A stretch of DNA of 14,081 nt from Bacteroidales bacterium. Its GTDB lineage: Bacteria > Bacteroidota > Bacteroidia > Bacteroidales > UBA7960. The position numbers and the translations under genes are program-made. Location of the stretch: positions 1 to 14,081 of the forward strand of contig SKTA01000166.1 in assembly GCA_007122745.1 (NCBI GenBank), written 5' to 3'. How positions within the stretch are numbered: the stretch's first letter is position 1; each line of letters begins with the position of its first letter. Positions 8,387-14,081 of the stretch are shown piece by piece. The notes beneath the pieces are model-generated. The model saw only the letters and a program-made list of their open reading frames with translations, was not told where the DNA came from and did not search any database.

Positions 8387-8394
8387 TACTTTTG
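8387..8394 (+). promoter_or_regulatory. -7 promoter box for yggS
   Basis: TACTTTTG matches TAnnTTTG exactly. It lies downstream of an in-frame ATG at 8378 but upstream of the better-placed ATG at 8420, giving a leader of about 20 bases for the latter. No clear -33 TTG is present at normal spacing. Confidence 0.4.
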
Positions 8395-8407
8395 TATGGA
8401 TGAGATA

Positions 8408-8414
8408 AAAGGAG
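8408..8414 (+). promoter_or_regulatory. Ribosome binding site of yggS
   Basis: AAAGGAG is followed by 5 bases and then the ATG at 8420. It is the clearest Shine-Dalgarno sequence in the window and it decides the start of yggS in favour of 8420 over the upstream ATGs at 8378 and 8396. Confidence 0.6.
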
Positions 8415-8419
8415 TTGTT

Positions 8420-9082
8420 ATGCGAATTGAAGAAAACCTGAAAAAGATCACCAAAGAATTGCCCGATTCCGTTAAACTCGTTGCCGTGAGCAAGACCCAC
8501 CCCCCAGAGGTAATCATGAAGGCATACGATGCCGGTCACCGCATATTCGGAGAGAGCAAAGCGCAGGAAATGATACCAAAGCAGGAAAGCCTTCCTGAAG
8601 ACATTCAATGGCATTTGGTCGGACATCTTCAATCCAATAAGGTTAAGTACATTGCCCCTTTTATCGCTTTGATCCACTCAGTCGATAGCCTTAAATTGCT
8701 AAAGGTGATCAACAAGGAGGGAAGAAAAAATAACCGCAAAATCCCCTGTTTGCTGCAAATTCACATCGCAAAAGAGAGCAGTAAGTTTGGCCTGTCGTTT
8801 GAAGCATGCTGCGAGCTGCTTGAAAGTGAATCATTTTCCAGCATGGAACATGTGATGATACACGGACTTATGGGGATGGCCACCTTTACCGACGATCATC
8901 AGCAGGTCAGGGATGAGTTTCGAGCTTTAAAAAGCTATTTTGACGAAATAAAAAACAGGTATTTCAGCGATCAAAGCTCATTCAGTGAGACATCAATGGG
9001 TATGTCTGATGATTACCAAATTGGCATTGAGGAGGGTAGTACCATGGTACGAATCGGCAGTGCCATCTTTGGCAACAGATAG
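8420..9082 (+). CDS. yggS: YggS/PROSC-family pyridoxal phosphate homeostasis protein
   Basis: A PLP-binding protein of the alanine-racemase-like TIM-barrel fold without a second domain. In characterised homologues it buffers intracellular PLP and affects amino-acid and keto-acid balance rather than acting as an enzyme. From the ATG at 8420 it has 220 residues, close to family length. The PLP lysine is K25 in KLVAVSKTHP. Other family marks are FGESKAQEM (usually FGEN in relatives), WHLVGHLQSNKVKYI, HGLMGMATF, SMGMSDDYQIGIEEGST and the C-terminal MVRIGSAIFGNR. The start at 8420 is chosen because the family begins at MRIEENL, a good ribosome site precedes it, and the likely -7 box lies after the earlier ATG at 8378. 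It stands alone between the divergent guaA and a putative terminator, so it appears monocistronic. Confidence 0.94.
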   Translation: MRIEENLKKITKELPDSVKLVAVSKTHPPEVIMKAYDAGHRIFGESKAQEMIPKQESLPEDIQWHLVGHLQSNKVKYIAPFIALIHSVDSLKLLKVINKEGRKNNRKIPCLLQIHIAKESSKFGLSFEACCELLESESFSSMEHVMIHGLMGMATFTDDHQQVRDEFRALKSYFDEIKNRYFSDQSSFSETSMGMSDDYQIGIEEGSTMVRIGSAIFGNR

Positions 9083-9118
9083 TATCCGATAAACTGTATC
9101 TGCTTGTTTTACTTTTTT
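9073..9118 (+). terminator. Putative intrinsic terminator after yggS
   Basis: CAACAGATA (9073-9081) can pair with TATCTGCTTG (9097-9106), giving nine pairs with one bulged C (9103) and a 15-base loop. The T-rich tract TTTTACTTTTTT follows at 9107-9118. The stem overlaps the last codons and stop of yggS. It is AT-rich and the loop is long, so strength is uncertain, but position and T-tract fit a terminator separating yggS from the efflux operon. Confidence 0.5.
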
Positions 9119-9150
9119 GCCAAACTTTTAAACATATATATCCCAGTATT

Positions 9151-9175
9151 GGTTAATGTTACAACACATATAACC
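9151..9175. promoter_or_regulatory. Imperfect palindrome in the leader of the efflux operon
   Basis: GGTTAATGT and ACATATAACC are inverted copies differing by one extra base, separated by the 6-base loop TACAAC. The 25-base element ends 33 bases before the tolC-type start codon. It could be an operator for an unlinked regulator or a hairpin in the transcript. No exact TAnnTTTG box is found between yggS and this operon, so the promoter itself is not identified. Confidence 0.3.
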
Positions 9176-9208
9176 CAGAGATTACCATAATCATTATTCA
9201 ATAAAAAA

Positions 9209-10573
9209 ATGAGTAAAAATAAACTTCGATACAAGCAGACCAGATGGTTCATTTTGCTGTTTTTTATTTCGGTTCTGACAAAAAATCCAGCATTTGCCTC
9301 CGAGCCGCTGCTTTTGAGCCTTGAAGATGTCAGGCAATATGCACTTGATTACAATGCGGAGATAAAAACAGCGCGGACAGACATTGAAATAGCGGAAAAA
9401 CAGATTCGGGAAACGACCGCCATAGGACTGCCACAAATCAATGCCTCCCTGGGATATAACTATTACGTTGACATCCCAACATCGCTGATTCCGGCTGAAT
9501 TCCTCGGAGGCGAACCGGGCGAGTTTGCCGAAATTCAATTTGGCACCCAGCACAACATGACCGCAACAGCTTCTGTTGAACAGCTGCTATTTGACGGACA
9601 GTACATTGTTGGCCTCAGGGCAGCAAGAATATACAGGGAGCTTGCCGGTAAAAATCTTCAGCGGTCAGAAGTTGAAGTGAGTAGCATGGTCAGGGAAACT
9701 TACTTTCTGGTGCAATTGGTTTCGGAAAATCTCAAAACAGTCAGGAAAAACCTGACAAACATGGAACAAACCCTATTTGAGACCCAGCGTTTGCGTGAAG
9801 AGGGTTTTACAGATCCAATCCACGTGGATCAACTTCTGCTGACCATTGCAAACATGAAGCATCGTATCACCGATCTGGAAAGGCAAAAGCTTTTAACAAA
9901 GAATTTATTAAAGTTTCAGGCTGGCATTGACCTGGATACACCTGTTTTACTAACCGATGACCTTGAATTTTTGTTTGGGGAGTTGCTGTCGGGAATACCC
10001 GCCGAACACACCTTTGACCCGGAGCAGCACATAGACTACCGGCTTGCTGATACGCAAGAGGCAATGAGCCTGATGGTGTTGCGCAGGGAACAGTCTTCCT
10101 TCCTGCCAACCCTCTCAGCCTCATTCATCAGGCAAGAAATGGCCATGCGCGACAGTTTCAACTTCTTTGCAAGCGGTAGGTCATGGTTCCCTGCCACCTT
10201 TTTTACAGTTAACCTAAATATCCCCATATTTTCAAGCGGTATGCGTTCGGCACAGGTTCAGCAAGCCCGTCTTGAACTCGAAAAGTTCCGAATTGCAAAA
10301 GATCACATAAGCCGAAACCTTATACTTCAAAAAAATGAGGCTGTTGCAGAATTTGAGAGTGCCCTGGAGCAATATAAAAATGAGCAGGGAAGCCTGGTTT
10401 TGGCACAACGGGTTTTTGACCGTACATCAATCATGTTCAGGGAGGGGATGGCATCCAGCCTCGAGCTCACACAAGCCAATGAACAACTGCTGAATAGCCA
10501 CGTAAACTATCACAATGCCATGTTTGCATTGCTGAATGCAAGAAACAAATTAGATAAAGCACTGGGAAGATAA
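9209..10573 (+). CDS. TolC-family outer-membrane efflux channel
   Basis: Outer-membrane component of a tripartite pump, 454 residues. An N-terminal signal peptide (hydrophobic WFILLFFISVL, cleavage probably after AFA at residue 30) has no lipobox cysteine. The mature protein starts with the TolC pattern LSLEDVRQYALDYNAEIKTA, followed by long amphipathic helices and the internal duplication typical of the family: AATAIGLPQ-like ETTAIGLPQINASLGY in the first half, and SSFLPTLSASFIRQEM with FFTVNLNIPIFSSG in the second. The last part (FREGMASSLELTQANEQLL, then NYHNAMFALLNARNKLDKAL) is the usual closing coiled-coil hairpin. It leads the operon, with the adaptor gene 18 bases downstream. The leader is A-rich (ATAAAAAA before ATG) without a Shine-Dalgarno sequence. 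Substrates cannot be read from sequence. Confidence 0.93.
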   Translation: MSKNKLRYKQTRWFILLFFISVLTKNPAFASEPLLLSLEDVRQYALDYNAEIKTARTDIEIAEKQIRETTAIGLPQINASLGYNYYVDIPTSLIPAEFLGGEPGEFAEIQFGTQHNMTATASVEQLLFDGQYIVGLRAARIYRELAGKNLQRSEVEVSSMVRETYFLVQLVSENLKTVRKNLTNMEQTLFETQRLREEGFTDPIHVDQLLLTIANMKHRITDLERQKLLTKNLLKFQAGIDLDTPVLLTDDLEFLFGELLSGIPAEHTFDPEQHIDYRLADTQEAMSLMVLRREQSSFLPTLSASFIRQEMAMRDSFNFFASGRSWFPATFFTVNLNIPIFSSGMRSAQVQQARLELEKFRIAKDHISRNLILQKNEAVAEFESALEQYKNEQGSLVLAQRVFDRTSIMFREGMASSLELTQANEQLLNSHVNYHNAMFALLNARNKLDKALGR

Positions 10574-10591
10574 CATTAGAAAAAATAACTT

Positions 10592-11761
10592 ATGAATCCA
10601 TTAAAGATCAGACAGAAACTTTTCACAGGCATCATCCTGATCGCCATGTTCGTTGCCGGATGTAACAGAACAGAGGAAAATCGTGACTCTGCTGAAGCCA
10701 TACGTGAACAGGTCAGTGAATACCGCCAGCAGATCAATGAGCTAACCATTAAGGCAAACAAGCTGGAGCGCAAGCTAATTGAAATGGGGGAAGCGGATGC
10801 CATGCGCAACAGGATTCCTGTCAGTGTCAGGGAAACCACCCGTGAGGTATTCGTAAACCGGTTTAAAGTCAGTGGAACGGTTGAAGCAGTAAACAACGCG
10901 ATGATCAGCCCGGAAACTTCGGGCAACCTGACTGAAATATTTGTCAGCAAAGGTGATGCCGTTAGAAGTGGGCAAGTCCTTGCAAGGCTTTCGACACATG
11001 TGATCGAACGAAACATTGATGAGATAAAAACCAGTCTGGAGCTTGCAGAAACCGTATATGAGCGGCAGAAAAGACTGTGGTCGCAGGAGATAGGCAGTGA
11101 GATCCAGTATCTTGAAGCAAGGAACAATGTGCAAAGTCTGCAAAAACGGCTTCAAACCCTCGAATCGCAGAAGGATTTGGCAGTGATGCGGTCACCAATT
11201 GATGGTTTTGTGGATGAAACCTTTGTGAAGCGCGGGGAATTGGTGATGCCGGGCAGTCCGGTGATCGAAATTGTCAACCTTGATGATCTGTATATCAATG
11301 CTGAAGTATCTGAAGCTTACCTTTCTTATGTAGAACGCGGAGAAATGGTTACGCTGCGCTTTCCTGCCTGGCCCGGTTTTGAAATGGAGGTACCGGTTCA
11401 CAGGGTTGGACATGTAATAAACCCCGAAAACAGGACTTTCAGGATGCAGCTTAAGATCAGGAACCATGAACAAATGTTCAAGCCCAACATGATGGCCAAC
11501 GTGAGCATCAAAAGCCATTATATTGAAGACGCCGTTGTAATTCCTACCATGCTCATTGGGTTCGACACCCAGGGGCACTATGTATTTACCGCCTCCGAGC
11601 ATGACGGACTGCCCGTGGCACGAAAAAGCTATCTGGAGCGTGGCGCTGAAGCAGAGGGTAAAACGTTGATAAAAGCGGGCTTAAACGAAGGCGATTTGCT
11701 AATCAGCAAAGGACACCATCGCTTGTCGGAGGGTGATGCCATCAGGATCATACAGGAATAA
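10592..11761 (+). CDS. RND efflux periplasmic adaptor (membrane fusion) lipoprotein
   Basis: Periplasmic adaptor linking the RND pump to the TolC channel, 389 residues. The signal sequence ends in a lipobox (MFVAGC, lipidated C24). Residues about 31-65 form a charged, heptad-like helical stretch (EQVSEYRQQINELTIKANKL) ahead of the usual adaptor core. The first lipoyl half is at about 88-132 (SGTVEAVNNAMISPETSG, GDAVRSGQVLARL). The alpha-helical hairpin runs from about 137 to 193. The second lipoyl half has MRSPIDGFVDETFVKRGELV. Beta-barrel and membrane-proximal parts follow (LYINAEVSEAYLSYVERG; VVIPTMLIGFDTQGHYVF; LNEGDLLISKGHHRLSEGD). It lies 18 bases after the channel gene and 21 bases before the permease gene, so all three are surely one transcript. 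No premature stop or frameshift is seen. Confidence 0.94.
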   Translation: MNPLKIRQKLFTGIILIAMFVAGCNRTEENRDSAEAIREQVSEYRQQINELTIKANKLERKLIEMGEADAMRNRIPVSVRETTREVFVNRFKVSGTVEAVNNAMISPETSGNLTEIFVSKGDAVRSGQVLARLSTHVIERNIDEIKTSLELAETVYERQKRLWSQEIGSEIQYLEARNNVQSLQKRLQTLESQKDLAVMRSPIDGFVDETFVKRGELVMPGSPVIEIVNLDDLYINAEVSEAYLSYVERGEMVTLRFPAWPGFEMEVPVHRVGHVINPENRTFRMQLKIRNHEQMFKPNMMANVSIKSHYIEDAVVIPTMLIGFDTQGHYVFTASEHDGLPVARKSYLERGAEAEGKTLIKAGLNEGDLLISKGHHRLSEGDAIRIIQE

Positions 11762-11782
11762 CGATCAGGAAAAACCGAAAAA

Positions 11783-14081
11783 ATGGATAACAATAAATAT
11801 CTCAGGGAGTTTAAACCCACAACCATTGCTCTGAAAAACAAGAATACCATATTCTTGCTGACATTCATAATTGCCCTTTTCGGAACACTGTCTTATCGTA
11901 CACTTCCCAAGGAGCTGTTCCCTGAGGTTGAAATACCGACCATACTGGTCAAAACGATCTATCCGGGAAATCCTCCGGTAGACATGGAGAACCTGATTAC
12001 ACGACCTCTCGAGAACGAAATACATACCATCACAGGGATCAGGGAGTTGCGTTCCACCTCATCGCAGGATAATTCCGATATTTTTGTGGAGTTCGAAACC
12101 GGAATCAACATCAAAGATGCATTGCAGGATGTGAAAGATGCGGTTGACAGAGTCAAGGGTGATTTGCCCGGCGACCTTCCCTCCGACCCCATGGTCTTCG
12201 ATATTGACTTTTCCGAGTTTCCCATCATAAACATTAACCTCTCGGGTGAATTCAGCATGAATGAATTAAAGCGATTTGCCGACTTCCTGCAGGAGGAGAT
12301 TGAAGATATACCGGAAATATCAAAAGTGGAAATAACAGGCATTGAGGAAAGGGAGATCCAGGTCAACGTTGACCCGCTCAAACTTGAATTGTATGAACTT
12401 AGCTTTGATGACATTGCCAACGCCATCAGTGCCGAAAATATTTCAATGGCCGGTGGCACATTGCGCTTTTCTGATAACACCCGCTGGTCAGTCAGAACAA
12501 TCGGAGAATTCACCGATACCCGCCAAATCGCAGATATCATCATCAAATATGAAGACCAGCAAATTGTTTACCTGAGAGATGTAGCAGAAGTGATTGATTC
12601 ATACGCCGATGCCACAAGCTATGCCCGGCTGGATGATCAGCCGGTGGTATCCCTGCAGGTCGTAAAAAACTCGGGCGATAACCTGCTGTCGGCTACAGAG
12701 AACATCTTCAGGGTGCTGGAAGAATCCAGACAAAATGGTCGCATCCCGGATGGGTTGAATATTACCATTACCAACGACCAGTCTGAAGAAATCCGAAACC
12801 AGCTGTCCAACCTGGAAAACAGCGTGATCATGGCAATCATACTTGTTGTTTTGGTACTGTATCTTTTCCTGGGACTGAAAAACGCCCTTTTTGTCGGCAT
12901 TGCCATCCCCCTTTCAATGCTTCTCTCATTCATGATATTCGGGATTGTTGACCTCCAAATCAACATGATCGTGTTATTTTCGCTGATCCTGGCATTGGGA
13001 CTGCTTGTTGACAACGCCATTGTGGCGGTGGATAACATTTTCCGATTCATTGAAAGGGGGCATTCCGTGATTGAGTCGGCCAAAAGAGCCATCGGTGAGA
13101 TTGCCATCCCCATCATCACATCGACGGCAACCACACTATCCGCATTTTTGCCCCTTGCATTCTGGACAGGCATTACCGGTGAGTTCATGAAATACTTGCC
13201 ACTTACCCTGATTATCGTTCTTTCATCCTCCCTGTTTGTGGCACTGATCATCATTCCCGTGTTTTCTTACACCTTTTTTCGAAAAGCGCGTCTGAAGAAA
13301 GAAAAAACGAAATCCCGCACCGGTAAAACAAAGCGGAAATTAGTGATTACCGGAATATTCCTGGCCTTAAGTGTTCTGTTTTATGTCAGCGGGTTCACTC
13401 CTGCAGGAAACCTGTTTATCATTGTCTCCATATTGTTTGCTTTTGGGCAATTTTTCCTGAACCGTCTTGCAGAAGTTTTTAGAGATAAAGTATTGCCTTT
13501 CCAGGAAAGACTGTACAAAAAAACATTACATTTCGCATTGCGTGGCCGCAACCCTTATTTGTTTCTTACAGGGACAGCCGTTTTTCTTATTGTTGCGATA
13601 ACTATTTTGGGGATAAGAAGTCCGAATGTATTGTTTTTCCCTGACAACGAACCGCAGTTCATTAATATTCTTGCCGAGTTGCCTGTGGGTACAGATATAG
13701 ATGAAACCGACCGCCGGATGGGTGATGTAGAAAAGAAAGTGGAACAGGTCATTCAACCCTACAGGCAAATCGTCAAATCGGTTTTAACTGTTGTAGGTCG
13801 TGGTGCCGTTGGCGAAATGGAGAATAATGCAGGAGAGACACCTCACAGAGGGCTTATTACTGTCACCTTTGAGGAATTCAGAGATCGTGGTGGCATCAAT
13901 ACGGCAGACATAATGGCCAAAATCAGCGATGCCCTGGTTGGGCAATATCCAGGTATTGAGTTCAGGATTGAAAAGAACATGGCCGGACCCCCATCCGGAC
14001 GTCCCATCAACCTGGAGATCAGCGGAGCAGATCTTGAAAGGCTGATGATGCTGGCAGATACGGTCAAAAGTCGTATTGCAC
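11783..14081 (+). CDS. RND-family efflux permease (AcrB/MexB-like), 3' end missing
   Basis: Inner-membrane proton-driven pump of the tripartite system. The frame is open from the ATG at 11783 to the window end (766 codons); RND permeases are about 1,000-1,150 residues, so roughly the last quarter to third is missing. It begins with a cytoplasmic tail and first membrane helix (NTIFLLTFIIALFGTLSYRTL), then LFPEVEIPTILVKTIYPGNP and EIHTITGIRELRSTSSQDNS, all typical of AcrB relatives. Periplasmic porter segments follow. A block of membrane helices starts at about 347 (SVIMAIILVVLVLYLFLG). The proton-relay helix reads LGLLVDNAIVAVDNI, with D410 kept and N411 where AcrB has a second aspartate. A further hydrophobic hairpin lies at about 520-558, between the sixth helix and the conserved YKKTLHFALRGRNP region. 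The second periplasmic half starts with VLFFPDNEPQFINILAELPVGTD. Hydrophobic-drug export (HAE type) is more likely than metal export, but substrate is unknown. Confidence 0.95.
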   Translation, partial: MDNNKYLREFKPTTIALKNKNTIFLLTFIIALFGTLSYRTLPKELFPEVEIPTILVKTIYPGNPPVDMENLITRPLENEIHTITGIRELRSTSSQDNSDIFVEFETGINIKDALQDVKDAVDRVKGDLPGDLPSDPMVFDIDFSEFPIININLSGEFSMNELKRFADFLQEEIEDIPEISKVEITGIEEREIQVNVDPLKLELYELSFDDIANAISAENISMAGGTLRFSDNTRWSVRTIGEFTDTRQIADIIIKYEDQQIVYLRDVAEVIDSYADATSYARLDDQPVVSLQVVKNSGDNLLSATENIFRVLEESRQNGRIPDGLNITITNDQSEEIRNQLSNLENSVIMAIILVVLVLYLFLGLKNALFVGIAIPLSMLLSFMIFGIVDLQINMIVLFSLILALGLLVDNAIVAVDNIFRFIERGHSVIESAKRAIGEIAIPIITSTATTLSAFLPLAFWTGITGEFMKYLPLTLIIVLSSSLFVALIIIPVFSYTFFRKARLKKEKTKSRTGKTKRKLVITGIFLALSVLFYVSGFTPAGNLFIIVSILFAFGQFFLNRLAEVFRDKVLPFQERLYKKTLHFALRGRNPYLFLTGTAVFLIVAITILGIRSPNVLFFPDNEPQFINILAELPVGTDIDETDRRMGDVEKKVEQVIQPYRQIVKSVLTVVGRGAVGEMENNAGETPHRGLITVTFEEFRDRGGINTADIMAKISDALVGQYPGIEFRIEKNMAGPPSGRPINLEISGADLERLMMLADTVKSRIA

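Noticed and set aside
8378..8419. N-terminal extension of yggS from the ATG at 8378
   Set aside because: It contains a likely promoter box and precedes a strong ribosome site at the family-typical start, so it is probably not translated.
8310..8419. Purine riboswitch or other structured leader between guaA and yggS
   Set aside because: The gap is AT-rich, no conserved junction or stem of a known purine riboswitch is visible, and the promoter boxes leave too little leader for one.
10576..11155. Minus-strand frames of 183 and 126 codons opposite the adaptor gene
   Set aside because: They are shadows of the adaptor reading frame; the translations resemble no family I know, and no promoter or ribosome site precedes them.
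11959..13254. Long minus-strand open frames (195 and 205 codons) opposite the RND permease
   Set aside because: They lie wholly antisense to a well-conserved membrane protein, have low-complexity Ser/Ile/Met-rich translations, and show no recognisable domain.
1..14081. Defence system, mobile element or CRISPR array
   Set aside because: All large frames are assigned to housekeeping or efflux families. No transposase, integrase, spaced direct repeats or terminal inverted repeats were seen.

Overview
The window looks like ordinary chromosomal sequence from a member of the Bacteroidota. Three things point there: the protein families (a Bacteroidota-type, roughly 460-residue class III arginine decarboxylase-like enzyme, an FtsK followed by a LolA-family protein, and a LysM/periplasmic-binding fusion next to guaA); A-rich leaders that mostly lack Shine-Dalgarno sequences; and four exact matches to the Bacteroidota -7 promoter element TAnnTTTG in the short gaps in front of ftsK, the LysM gene, guaA and yggS. 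The order within the phylum cannot be settled by eye. Coding density is very high and no gap exceeds about 130 bases. I see no tRNA, rRNA, CRISPR array, insertion sequence or phage gene.

Layout. 1-1236 (+): 3' part of a PLP-dependent decarboxylase, probably arginine decarboxylase (polyamine synthesis), cut by the window start. 1285-3864 (+): ftsK, the septal DNA translocase, with its own promoter just after the decarboxylase stop. 3901-4563 (+): a LolA-family lipoprotein carrier, probably cotranscribed with ftsK. 4570-6723 (-): secreted protein with three LysM domains and a periplasmic-binding-protein-like domain, convergent with lolA across only 6 bases. 6783-8309 (-): guaA, GMP synthase. 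8420-9082 (+): yggS-type PLP homeostasis protein, divergent from guaA, with a better start than the longest reading frame gives, followed by a likely intrinsic terminator. 9209-10573, 10592-11761 and 11783 to the window end (+): a TolC / membrane-fusion lipoprotein / RND permease operon, forming a tripartite efflux pump; the permease is cut by the window end after 766 codons.

How the genes work together. The left half is mostly housekeeping: polyamine synthesis, chromosome segregation, envelope lipoprotein traffic, a peptidoglycan-associated envelope protein, purine synthesis and PLP homeostasis. The right end is one functional unit spanning both membranes: inner-membrane RND pump, periplasmic adaptor lipoprotein and outer-membrane channel. 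No dedicated transcriptional regulator for the pump lies in the window, but an imperfect palindrome sits in its leader.

I found no convincing undescribed system. The points most worth a second look are the LysM x3 plus binding-protein fusion (a possible peptidoglycan-synthase activator), the RND permease with an Asp-to-Asn change in the proton relay and an extra hydrophobic hairpin in its centre, the guaA promoter that almost touches the start codon, and the re-assigned yggS start.
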